This document shows positions 55,093-64,000 of a stretch of DNA of 64,000 nucleotides, one piece after another. Both the position numbers and the translations under genes were made by a program. Source of the stretch: Cryoendolithus antarcticus (lineage: Eukaryota > Ascomycota > Dothideomycetes > Cladosporiales > Cladosporiaceae); contig NAJO01000027.1 in the NCBI GenBank assembly GCA_002077065.1, positions 674,231 through 738,230 of the forward strand. Reading direction: 5' to 3'. Each line of letters opens with the position of its first letter. Positions within the stretch are counted from its first letter, which is position 1. The notes below the pieces were generated by a model. The model was given only the letters and a program-made list of their open reading frames with translations. It had not been told where the DNA came from and searched no databases.

Positions 55093-57361
55093 CTAGTTAC
55101 TATATGCCTTATCGATCTCCGACTTGTACTTCTCCAGCAGTCCCTTCCTGTTCAGTTTCTGCGCCGACGTTACCAGGCCCTATACCGCTTTGTCAGTATT
55201 CCGCATCATCACTTGACTTCACCTGCGCATCTTCACTTACATTCTGCGGCGTCCACTCCTCAGCCGTCAACACCACACCCTCGATCAACTCAATCCCGCT
55301 AAGTCCGCCCTTGCGACCCACATTTTGCATCTCCTTAATGACGATCCCGTTCAGCTTGTTGTTATGCGCCAGCTCCTCGTTGCTGTTGCCCGCGATTCCA
55401 TTGGACTTGGCCAGCTCCTTGAGGGCGTTCTCGTTCGGGAAGACGATGGCAATCGGCTTGTTCTTGTCCGATGCAGCGTAGACGCAGATATTACCCACCA
55501 CAGGGCAAGAGCGGTACGTAGACTCCAGCTTCTCCAGCGCAATGTACTCTCCATTCAGCGTCTTGACCAAGTTCTTCTTCCGGTCGATGATGCGGAGATT
55601 GCCCATGGAATCAAATTCGCCGATGTCGCCTGTCTTGAAGTATCCGTCATCAGTGAACGACTCCTTCGTCTCCTCGGGGAGGTCGAGGTAGCCCTTCGCG
55701 ACACAGTCGCCGCGGATCCAGATCTCGCCTTGAGGCGGCTTGTTGGTGCTGAAGTAGCCTGCGTCCGGGAAATCGACAAGCTTAGCTTCCACCGCTCCAG
55801 TCAGCTCGCCGAGCGCAGTATCAGTCCAAGACAGCGGGTCCATAACGGCACCCATGGCAGCAGTTTCAGTCAAGCCATATCCGCCGATCATAGGTGCGAT
55901 GCACATGGAGATGAATCGCTGCGTGTCCTTTGCAATGGGCCCGCCGCCATTCAAGCAGATGCGCAGCTTGCCTCCAGTAGCTTCTTGAATCTTCTTGAAG
56001 ACTACCGTGTCGACTATGTTTGTGCCCATGCTGGCGAGAGGGAGGTAGCTCGCGTTGTCCATCATGAAGGACTTGGCGCTCAGGGCGCCCCAGAACATGT
56101 TCTTGACGATGGGGTTCATCTTGCTGACCTTGGCCATGATGCCCTTCTTGACTGTCTCCCAGACTGCCGGCACACCGACGAGGATGGTCGGCTTGAACTC
56201 GGCGATGTCGCCGCGGCAGTTGCGCATGCTGGCATCGGAGATGGTCTTGGGGTTGCCGTAGCCCATGGTTCCGCCCCACCAGAGGCAGGCGGTCTCGAAG
56301 ACGAACTCTAGGATGTGAGCCAGAGGGAGGTAGGTGAGCAGACCATCGCCTGGGCCGAGGTAGGGGCCGACGACTACGTCGACACCGGCAATGGCGGCGA
56401 CGACATTCTTGTGTGTGAGAAGAACGCCCTTGGGCGTGCCGGTTGATCCGGAGGTGTACATGATGCAGCAAAGGTCGTCGGGCTTGGGCGCCACAGGCTC
56501 GGAAGGGTTGGTCTTGCCAGACTCGATGAAGTCGGTGAAGCTCTGCACAGTCAAGTGCGGGTGCGCCTCCTTCAGCTTCTCGATATCAGTCTTCACCTTC
56601 GCTCGGTCGATGTTCGCAGTCGGCGTATCGTCGTCGTTGTAAATTACATGCTGGATTGCCTTTGCCTCGTTGAGTGGCTTGATGAGCTTGACGATCAGAT
56701 GCGGGTCCAAGAAGATCGCCTTGGCTTTGGTCTGCATCAGACTATGCTTCAAACCCTCCTCGCCCAGTGTATCATAGGCAGTCACAATCGGCATACTCTG
56801 GCTCATAGCGCCATGCGCCATGCCCAGCCAGTACGGATGGGTCGCAGCAAACAAATGCACTCTGTCCTCTGCCTTCATACCCAGATGCCTCAAAGCATAG
56901 CCAGCATTCAGAGCGAGCTGCTCGTACTCGACAAATGACATGTACGTGTAAGGGCTGAGCTCGTAGTACATCCACTTCTTATCCACCTCGGTCTCCTTGC
57001 CGTCCACAATCTTCTTGATCTTCTTCGTCTCCTCGTGCATCTGAATGAGCTTTCTCTTGCCGACAGCCTTTGCATTGCCATACTCGGCTGTGGATTTGCG
57101 GAGGATCTCGTAGATGGTTGTCACATCTGGGCCGAGTGTAGACTTGAGCTTGTCGACGGTGCGCACGTTGCGACGGGGAATGGTCTCGCCTTCCTTCTTT
57201 GTGTGGCCGGGAACTTCGACTGTGAAGGGCGGTTTCTTGTAGATCTTTGGCTGTGGGACCATCGTCTTCAAGTCTTTGCGGTCCATTACGTTGGCCATGG
57301 TGGGCGATGTTGGGGTGACGTTTGCTGCGTGGGTTGGGTGGGGTAATGAGTCCAGCGACAT
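55093..57361 (-). CDS. Long-chain acyl-CoA synthetase (Faa1/Faa4 type)
   Basis: Two exons, 55241-57361 and 55093-55179, over a 61-nt intron (GTAAGT...ACTGAC...TATAG). The last exon restores the family's expected ending, EEWTPQNGLVTSAQKLNRKGLL, then YKSEIDKAYSN; 735 aa. The AMP-binding motif YTSGSTGTPKGV is near residue 300. GYGLTETAAMG and the DGYFKTGDIGEFDSMGNLRIIDRKKN fatty-acyl/CoA switch region follow. It activates C12-C18 fatty acids with ATP and CoA at ER, lipid-droplet or peroxisome membranes. An internal ATG (MANVMDRKD) 21 residues in could be the real start. Unspliced reading ends early at SSDDAEY. Confidence 0.95.
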
Positions 57362-57733
57362 GCGCTGAATGGGAGGGTCGTAAAGTCGTCAGTCGTGCAG
57401 AGGATAGTGGTCGTCGCTATGTGAGGTGGTTGTTGTGATGTGCAGTAATAGTGAAGGTGCAGGTCTGTTACCGCTCACTCTTGCTGCAGTTGCTGGAGGC
57501 CTGCTGCGGCTGCCGTGTGATGACATGGGCGGGAGCTTGGACCCTGCCCACCTCACACCCACAACCACCACGCTGCCACTCACCAACCCACACACCCGGC
57601 CGCGGCTGGAACTACCGGACGTACCATCAAGTACCAAGTACCAAATGCCGAGATGTTTTGTATCTACATACCTGAGGTAAGTGTCTATGAGATACATCGC
57701 CACCATGGTAATTGATCATCATCATCATCAGCA
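57362..57733. other. Intergenic
   Basis: 372 bases between two minus-strand genes, including an (ATC)n-like microsatellite at about 57716-57736. No gene seen. Confidence 0.45.
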
Positions 57734-59878
57734 TCATGCAACGCCCAGCTCCTCCAAGAACGGCTTGGTACTCGGCTTTCTCCCAAGGAACGCCTCGAGC
57801 GTCTGCATCTCATCCTGGCTCCCACCCTTCTCAAGCACCATATGCCTGTACCGCCTCCCCTCCTTCCCATCCATCGGATCCTTCTTGAACACCGAGTAGA
57901 ACATGTCGGTGCTGTACACCTGGCTGCTGAGGTAGCCGTAGTACCCCGCATCATAGCCACCGATCAAGTGACCGAATGTCGCTTGGCCGTTACCCCAGTT
58001 GTAGTCTTCGCCAAGCGCTTCAGGACCATCGATGTGGCTGATCTCTTTGCGGAGGCGGTTGTAGAGTGCGCTGGCATCGAGGTCTTCGATCGCGGCGTGG
58101 CTCTTGGGTTCGTGGACGCTCATGTCGAACATGCCGAAGTGGAGTTGGCGAAGGTTGAACAGTGCGTCATTGATGTGGCGGGTGCTGATGATGCTCTGAA
58201 TGAGATCGTCGGGCATAGTTTCGGCGGGAAGCTTGTCGGTGTTCGCGGATGCCTTGTGGGCTGCCGCGTAGTCATCGGAGAGGTAGGACCAGTGCTTGCT
58301 CAAGCCCGCGATCTGTGAAGGCGTCCAACACCAATTCTCGAGCATCTGGCTGGGAGCTTCGACAAAGTCGCGGACTGTTGATGTGCCATGGAAGCGCGAG
58401 TAGATCGTCCTTGAGACCAAGTCGTGGATGCCGTGACCCAGCTCGTGGAAGAGTGTGACCACCTCGTCGTGCTTCAACAAGCTGGGCTTCTTTGGTGTCG
58501 GCTTCGAGAAGTTGCAAACAAGAGCGGTTGCAGGATATCTTCGAGTGCCATTCTCGTTGATGAAGCCAGGCTGCAAGTTGAAGTTCGCGGCATGGCCATA
58601 CTTTCCATCTCGCGGGTGCAGATCGAGATACAGGTAGCCCACGAAGCTAGATCCTTCAGCCTCGTCGTCCCAGACCGAGAAGACCTGGACGTCTTGGTGC
58701 CATACAATATCATCGCCCTTGCCCGTCTCTGATATCGCAGCACGATCTTCGCCATCGATCTTGACGAAGTGTAGACCAAACAGCTCCTCGAAGATCTTGA
58801 GCATGCCTTCTATACTGCTCTGCAGCGGAAAGTACTCGGCGATCTTATTCTGATCAAGCTGGAAGTCCCTCTCGAGCATGAGCGTGTCGTAGAATCGATG
58901 ATCCCACAAGAAGTACTGATCTGCTTCACCAGTCTCAGCCTTCTTCAGCTCCTTCAACTTCGCGATTTCCTTGTCACCACCCGGCGCAAGTCGCTTCTTC
59001 AGATCTCCGAGGAAGTCATCGACAGTCGCTGGTGTCTTTGCCATCTTGTCCTCGATGCGGAACGTGGCATGGTCTGGGTAGCCGAGTAGTCGAGCAGCCT
59101 CGTCTCGTAAGACGATCGCTTCCTTGAACAGCTCGACGTTCGCGTTGCACTTGTTCTCGTTCCCGAGGAAGACCTTTTTCCGCGTCGCCTGCACCTTGCA
59201 GTACTTTTGCGTCGGGAACAGGTCCGGGTACTTGAACGTCAAGAACATCTTCCCTGCATTCTCGCCTTCGCCCTTCTTCAATCCACTCGTAACGTCCTCG
59301 GGCACGCCATCGAGTTCCTCCGGCGTAAACCATATCCCTCCAGACTCTTCGTTCAAGTTCTTCTGGAATGTGATACTCAACTCTGACAACCGCTTCTTGA
59401 TAGCCTTGAAGCGATCCCTCTTCTCGCCCGCCGGAATGCCCAGACCCATGCGAACATAGCTCTTATGATCCTTCTCCAGTAGCCTCCGACTCTCAGCGTC
59501 GAGCGTCGAGTCATCTTTCTGCTTCTTAAAGACTGAATTTACCAGCCCAAAGATATCCTCTCTCATGCTCGCCTCGATGGAGTACTCGTCCATCTTCTTC
59601 TCCGTCTCCGTACTGGCATCTCGTAACTTCGCGTCTGTAGATACAGCTTGGTAGAAGCCAATGATGTGCGATTCGAGACTCATCTCGTTGTCATCCTGCG
59701 CCATGGGGAGCAGTACATCCTTGAACTGTGCACGCTCGGGCTTTACCTCGGCAACAATCCGATCGATGAGGCCTTTGCTCTTCGACAACAGCCTGTCCGT
59801 ATCCTTCATCAGACTTTCCGGCGTATGCGTAAACAAGGGCGGCGCTTGAGGCGGCTTCTTGAACTTCGCCGGCGCCAT
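57734..59878 (-). CDS. M3 metallopeptidase, saccharolysin/thimet oligopeptidase type
   Basis: Single exon, 714 aa, ATG 59876-59878. The zinc site HELGH lies near residue 478 with the third ligand in EAPSQMLENWCW about 35 residues later. FVGYLYLDLHPRDGKYGHAA and the C-terminal GYDAGYYGYLSSQVYSTDMF are typical of the thimet oligopeptidase/neurolysin/Prd1 branch. These enzymes cleave peptides up to about 17 residues in the cytosol or mitochondrial intermembrane space. The frame stays open upstream for 86 codons without an ATG and encodes a basic, leucine-rich stretch lacking acidic residues (see findings). From the annotated ATG the protein would be cytosolic. Confidence 0.95.
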   Translation of the reverse strand: MAPAKFKKPPQAPPLFTHTPESLMKDTDRLLSKSKGLIDRIVAEVKPERAQFKDVLLPMAQDDNEMSLESHIIGFYQAVSTDAKLRDASTETEKKMDEYSIEASMREDIFGLVNSVFKKQKDDSTLDAESRRLLEKDHKSYVRMGLGIPAGEKRDRFKAIKKRLSELSITFQKNLNEESGGIWFTPEELDGVPEDVTSGLKKGEGENAGKMFLTFKYPDLFPTQKYCKVQATRKKVFLGNENKCNANVELFKEAIVLRDEAARLLGYPDHATFRIEDKMAKTPATVDDFLGDLKKRLAPGGDKEIAKLKELKKAETGEADQYFLWDHRFYDTLMLERDFQLDQNKIAEYFPLQSSIEGMLKIFEELFGLHFVKIDGEDRAAISETGKGDDIVWHQDVQVFSVWDDEAEGSSFVGYLYLDLHPRDGKYGHAANFNLQPGFINENGTRRYPATALVCNFSKPTPKKPSLLKHDEVVTLFHELGHGIHDLVSRTIYSRFHGTSTVRDFVEAPSQMLENWCWTPSQIAGLSKHWSYLSDDYAAAHKASANTDKLPAETMPDDLIQSIISTRHINDALFNLRQLHFGMFDMSVHEPKSHAAIEDLDASALYNRLRKEISHIDGPEALGEDYNWGNGQATFGHLIGGYDAGYYGYLSSQVYSTDMFYSVFKKDPMDGKEGRRYRHMVLEKGGSQDEMQTLEAFLGRKPSTKPFLEELGVA

Positions 59879-60307
59879 GGTGGATGTCGTGAGTGGTCTT
59901 GACGAAGCTATCGGACGAGCTATAGGAAAGCTGAATGGTGCTTTCGGGAGTGTGAGTTGGGTTACTGCGGTCCGAAGACGGGGCGCTAGATGGTAGAGAG
60001 CCAGGATCGAGACGAGGGAGAGGAGGAGAAGGAGGAAGGGACGCCGGCGAAGAGGGGATTGGGAGCCGAGGGGAGCCAGGATTGAGTTGGAGGGTGACTC
60101 AGGAGGATGTGTGGTGGTACGAGAGGGATGGAGCGGTCAGAAGAGGATGTCAATAAGGAAGCTGAGCGTGTGATCCTTCCAATGTAGCTGCATTGACTAG
60201 CGCTGACTCGGGGGACGTGCACACATGGAAGTGAGGGTTCACGGCTCGACTTTGAAGGCGTTCAGGACAACTAACATCTCACCTGGTCACTGGCAGAGAT
60301 TATTGGC
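59879..60307. promoter_or_regulatory. Divergent promoter between the M3 peptidase and Fhit-like genes
   Basis: 429 bases between two outward-facing starts. The part next to the peptidase is very pyrimidine-rich on the minus strand, as expected for a fungal 5' leader. Confidence 0.45.
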
Positions 60308-60924
60308 ATGACCATGCCGCCATTCCCAGGCCGCACGATTCACTTCGGCAGCTTCAACGTGACCTCCCAGGTCTGCATACAGCATGCGCTACCACTGCAC
60401 CTACGACGAAGCTGAGTACAAGGTAGGTCTTCCATACAACTCCTCACTCCTTTGCGCTCGTGAATCTCAAGCCTCTCCTCCCTGGTCATGTTCTCGTCTC
60501 GCCACTGCGGGTCAAACCTCTCCTCGCGGACCTCTCACATGAAGAACTCTCGGACCTCCTCCTCACGGTGACCCGCGTTCAGAAGACTCTCAAACGACTC
60601 TACAAGGCGGATGCGTTCAATGTCGCGATACAAGACGGCGAGCCGGCGGGACAGAGCGTGAAGCATGTACACTGTCATGTCATCCCACGATTGAAGGACG
60701 ATGCCGGGGGCGATGACAAGGTGCATGAGTGGCTCAAGGGCGAGGAGGGGAATGTCGGCAAGCACCAAGGTGAGGTCGAGGGAGGTCAGAGGAACGCGGG
60801 CGAATGGGCCAAGGATGATGAGAGGAAACCGAGGACGATGGAGGTGATGCAGGAAGAGGCGAAGTGGCTTCGCTCGGAGATAGAGAGGGATGCGAGTGAT
60901 GGCGCGCCTCCGGGGAGATTGTGA
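60308..60924 (+). CDS. HIT-family hydrolase, Fhit-like (diadenosine polyphosphate hydrolase)
   Basis: Two exons, 60308-60370 and 60427-60924, over a 56-nt intron (GTCTGC...GCTGAG...GGTAG); 186 aa. The join gives GSFNVTSQVFHTTPHSFALVNLKPLLPGHVLV, the classic Fhit opening. The histidine triad QSVKHVHCHVIPR lies near residues 96-108. Fhit/Hnt2 splits Ap3A into AMP and ADP through a His-AMP intermediate. The C-terminal 60 residues are charged, longer than yeast Hnt2's core. A second in-frame ATG two codons downstream could be used. It is the last gene before the mutated subtelomere-like block, which begins within about 100 bases of its stop. Confidence 0.92.
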
Positions 60925-61627
60925 ACAGCCACATTAACGACGTTCGTTTTGCTCGATCGACTCCCTTGTCGACCCTATAGCTGTCTCGTCCGTCGCGCGC
61001 ACCCTACGCATATACGAGCGCCGGCCTACTATTCCTATAAGTTAGTAGAACTAGTTCTTCTCCTCTAAGAGGACTACTACTAAGTAGATAGTAGCCTAGT
61101 AGTAGATTTCCTAGAAACTTAGTAACTTTCTTTAGATATAACTCTATATTCTTTACTATATTCTTACCTCTATTAAAGTACTTATATAGTATAGTACCCG
61201 GGTTAGTAAATCTTCTAGTTAGTAGATCTCTATAGCTAGATAAATAAGGCGTATTAGAGATATCTAGTAGGTTAGTAGAGTTCTCCTTACTATTCTCTAT
61301 CTTCTTAAGATCTATCTCTATAATACTATCTTCTAGGCTAGTATTAAAGAATAGAAGACTACTATAGCGTTCTAGTTCTATCTTAGTTAGTAGATTAGAG
61401 AATAGGTCCTTAACTATATCTATCTTAATAGGTATACTATCTAGAGTAATAGTATCTCTATCGATATTCTTTATAGGCTTATAAGTACTTATATTCTTAA
61501 AGTTATAGAACTTAAGCTTATTACGAAGTAGATATAGTTCGCTAAAGTAGTTATTCGAGCTAATAGTTAGGTTAGAATCTATAAAGTTAGTAAGAGTTAG
61601 ACTACTACCTTCTATTCATAATCCTAA

Positions 61628-61720
61628 AATAGGATTAGGTTAATCCTATTTATAGCCCTATATAAATTTTCCGGAAGGGTTAGGGTTAGAGGGTTAATCC
61701 TATTTAGTTAATCCTATTTA
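61628..61720 (+). repeat. Three TTAATCCTATTTA repeats, a short inverted repeat and TTAGGG-like units
   Basis: TTAATCCTATTTA occurs at 61640-61652, 61694-61706 and 61708-61720. The first copy is also the right arm of the inverted repeat AATAGGATTA/TAATCCTATT (61628-61637 and 61641-61650, 3-nt spacer). Between copies one and two lies GGGTTAGGGTTAG (61678-61690), matching the usual fungal telomere unit TTAGGG. The group sits about 300 bases upstream of the relic coding region and could mark an element boundary. Confidence 0.7.
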
Positions 61721-62039
61721 TGTCCCGCGGTCGCATATACTCGATATTAATATAAAAGATAGCGGGAGATATCGCTATTCGTTCGCTATAATCTATAGTA
61801 CCGTATAACGTCGCGTTAAGCTTTAATATAATACGGTAGAATAGGCGAAATAGAAGTAAAGTTCCTTCTAAAGTATAGGGTATAGGGTCGAGGGTTAGGG
61901 TCTATAGCGAAATAAGTCTACTAACGCGTAAGGTTCGTATTCGCGTTACGCGTCTAGATATTTATCTATACTCTAAATCTAAAGGGATAGAAGTAACTAT
62001 ATAGGAAATATATATAGCTACCGCCCGTATTAGATAGTA

Positions 62040-64000
62040 GAGATAGACCTATTTAGTAAGATCCTTATATACCGGCCGGAGTACTACGTAATTATCTATA
62101 AGAGGTATAAGTATACTATTAATCCTAACTAGGTTACCGGGTATATTAAGGTTAACTATAGTAGTATTACTAAGCGGGAACGTAAGGAGATCGTCCGGAC
62201 TATCGCTAGTCTAGTAGGTCTCGCGTAGGATTTAGACTAGGTTAGATATCCCGATATATATAGCGTAGTAGTAAGTAGACTACCCGTATATTAGAATAGA
62301 TTAAGATATATAGTAGAAGTAGATAGGAGGGTATATAACCGTACCTACCGGGAGAGAAGTAGTATTTAGAGGCATTACTAGGCGGAGTACGATTAGGAGA
62401 ACCTACGGGAGCGAGGTAGGCCTATAACCGATACCGATTAGAGTTAAATATAGGTAGGTAAGTAACTATACTAGTAGTTCTTTAAGAGCGGTACTTAGAA
62501 GCGGTATTTCCCCGTCTAGGCTATTCCGGAGATTAGCTACGTAGCCGTAGTCGATCTAGTCTAGTAGGCTAACTCGTAGATAGACGGATTATTTAAGAAA
62601 TTCGAGGAGGCTAGCGAGTAGGATAGGAGCGAGCGGAGCCGGTACGAGCTAAACCCGTAGCTAGAATATACCGGATAGGAGAAATATATCGGTAGGTATA
62701 AGGTATAGGTTATCGACTAGGTACGGGAGTATAGAGAAGACGAGCCGGCGAAGGAGAGCGAGGAGGGAGAGCGGGGTAAAGGGGTAGAGGAGAGTAAGGA
62801 GGCGTTAAGGAAGGCGTATATTAGTACGATAGTATTAATTAGACGATCCTTTAACGCTAGCCGGGTTAAGATCGTAGGACGATATATAATATAGTACGTT
62901 TACCGACAGGAGAACGGGGCGCCTATAAGTAACCGGCCCTTCTATAGAAAGTAGAAGGTCGAGTTAATCCGGAAGTATATGGCTATATTCCTTAAGATAC
63001 TACGGTATATCTAGCGGACGGAAGCGGTTAGCGAACGGCCGGCGTATCGATTAATACCGGATTAGAAGCTAGCGTTAGTTAAGTTACGATATACCGTAAA
63101 GATAGAGGGCGAGAGGATAAGTACGAGAGAGAGGGTAGTAAATACTAGTCTAGAGTTCTAGATCGCTATATTTAGATACCCGCTAGGAGATAACGAGTAC
63201 GAGAGCGGATTACTAAGCGGACTAGCCGTACTAGGAGCCGGGGGAGAGAAGAACGGCTAGGTACCGGCGATTAACTATACGCCTATATTAGCCGCGGTAA
63301 TTACTACGTCGCGGGCTATAGTCTTACGCCGTACGTAGCGGACGCGAGAGGAATATATTACTATATAGGTATAGGACGGCGTAGATAAGGTTATCTTACG
63401 GTAGGGTACGCCGGTAATCTACGAGTTAGTATAGAAGGACGTAGCCGGGTTTATAACTATAACGGAATTCGGAGGTAGCCCGTAGCCTATAAATATAATC
63501 TATACGTAGAAGATATACGGTATAAAGATTAGGTATATAACTAACGCGGACGGTTAGATCGGCTAGAGTAGAGACGAGCCGGGTATAATCCTAGTACGGA
63601 AGATCTAGTTTAGTATAGGATAGATCCGGATAGTAGTATACGGATTACTAGATACCGTACGGGAGTAGTTAGCGGCGGATCTATTATATATACCGCCGAG
63701 GGTTAAGGAGTAGTAGCCGGAGGATCTACTATAGATTAAGATTAGCTAGATTGCCGATAACTATATAATAGCCGACGAGGGGTAGAGTTTCTTCTAGGAC
63801 GTACGTAATAAATAGCCGGTAGACGGACGGAAATAGATAGGATAGCGGTTATATACTAACGCTAATATACGGGAATAGTTTAACGTCGACGGGTCCGGCG
63901 GTACGTTAGACCCTAAGGCGGTAGAGACGTATCTACGTAAGGTAAAGCGGTAGAAGGAGACGATATTAGCGTTAGTCTATATATTAGGGTTAGGGTAGGG
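62040..64000 (+). pseudogene. RIP-inactivated telomere-linked RecQ helicase (TLH) relic, DUF3505 and upstream domains; continues beyond window
   Basis: One uninterrupted frame (codon starts at positions divisible by 3) carries many stops, almost all TAG, with two TAA near 62.45 kb. If TAG is read as an original CAG or TGG, the family pattern appears. First is the C2H2-like DUF3505 unit (PEYYVIIYKRYKYTINPNQVTGYIKV), with its Cys and His codons turned to Tyr. Next come LFKKFEEASEQDRSERSRY, SFNASRVKIVGRY, GDNEYESGLLSGLAVLG, YTPILAAVITTSRAIVLRR, KIYGIKIRYITNADG and GTLDPKAVETYLRKVKR near the end. These match the long N-terminal part of subtelomeric RecQ-like helicases of filamentous fungi. The helicase core would lie to the right. 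No frameshift seen. Confidence 0.85.

Larger units (their letters stand above)
61000..64000. mobile_element. RIP-mutated repeat block, subtelomere-like
   Basis: From about 61.0 kb to the window end, CA and TG dinucleotides are almost absent on both strands, while TA and CG are frequent. The change is abrupt. Loss of CpA/TpG with matching gain of TpA, while CpG persists, is the signature of repeat-induced point mutation, which acts on duplicated DNA in ascomycetes. The left 1 kb (61.0-62.04) has no readable coding content. The right 1.96 kb still reads as a TLH/DUF3505 protein. It is therefore a multicopy element or gene family member. Confidence 0.9.

Noticed and set aside
55325..56311. 328-codon frame antisense to the acyl-CoA synthetase
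   Set aside because: The sense strand is an unambiguous enzyme; the antisense frame is a product of its third-position bias.
34000..60000. A secondary-metabolite gene cluster around the MFS transporter, SnoaL-like protein or Zn2Cys6 genes
   Set aside because: No polyketide synthase, NRPS, terpene cyclase or P450 is present; the surrounding genes are housekeeping.
63984..64000. TTAGGGTTAGGG at the very end of the window, as if a telomere started here
   Set aside because: These bases are in the same frame as the TLH relic and fit its expected coding sequence after C-to-T mutation, so they are not evidence of a chromosome end by themselves.
1..64000. CRISPR arrays or bacterial operon features
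   Set aside because: No regular spacer-repeat structure was seen and the gene structures are eukaryotic with spliceosomal introns.

Overview
This looks like nuclear DNA from a filamentous ascomycete, most likely a Dothideomycete near Mycosphaerellales/Capnodiales. Supporting signs are short spliceosomal introns (about 48-69 nt, GT...CTRAC...AG), intron-poor genes, recognisable fungal families (Zn2Cys6 regulators, URA5, Rad4, Faa1-type ligase, a fungal EED) and a block at the right end mutated in the manner of repeat-induced point mutation (RIP). Exon joins were made by hand by matching splice signals to protein continuity. Several long frames begin at GTG or TTG, so starts were moved to the first plausible ATG.

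Left part (1-12.5 kb): an accessory, apparently catabolic neighbourhood. It holds the 3' end of a dihydroxyacetone kinase, an F-box-like orphan, a split proline tRNA gene, a second DhaK-domain protein without a DhaL half, an L-rhamnose-mutarotase-like enzyme, a two-domain 3-hydroxyisobutyrate/L-threonate dehydrogenase-like enzyme and a Zn2Cys6 regulator. A degraded and an apparently intact copy of one orphan family flank the DhaK gene. From 12.5 to 16.8 kb there is no convincing gene, but there is a 14-nt minisatellite and scattered coding-like scraps.

Middle part (16.8-60.9 kb): a dense run of mostly conserved genes. In order: a large Zn2Cys6 regulator, ORC4, a secreted carboxylesterase, a disordered nuclear protein, a CobW GTPase, the Polycomb subunit EED, a PAS protein, an MFS transporter, syntaxin-18/Ufe1, a SnoaL-like protein, aspartate aminotransferase, a serine carboxypeptidase, an amino-acid permease, Rad4/XPC, orotate phosphoribosyltransferase, long-chain acyl-CoA synthetase, an M3 oligopeptidase and a Fhit-like hydrolase. 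They look like independent transcription units with small divergent promoters or convergent ends. The exception is a loose theme of secreted peptidase, permease and aspartate aminotransferase in amino-acid use.

Right end (about 61.0-64.0 kb): an abrupt change to sequence almost lacking CA and TG dinucleotides. From about 62.04 kb a single frame, interrupted almost only by TAG, still reads as the N-terminal half of the subtelomeric DUF3505/TLH RecQ-helicase family. With nearby TTAGGG-like tracts this suggests a chromosome end lies to the right. The two most interesting items are the proline tRNA whose T-loop is interrupted by a 55-nt insert built like a host spliceosomal intron, and the RIP-silenced but indel-free TLH relic.
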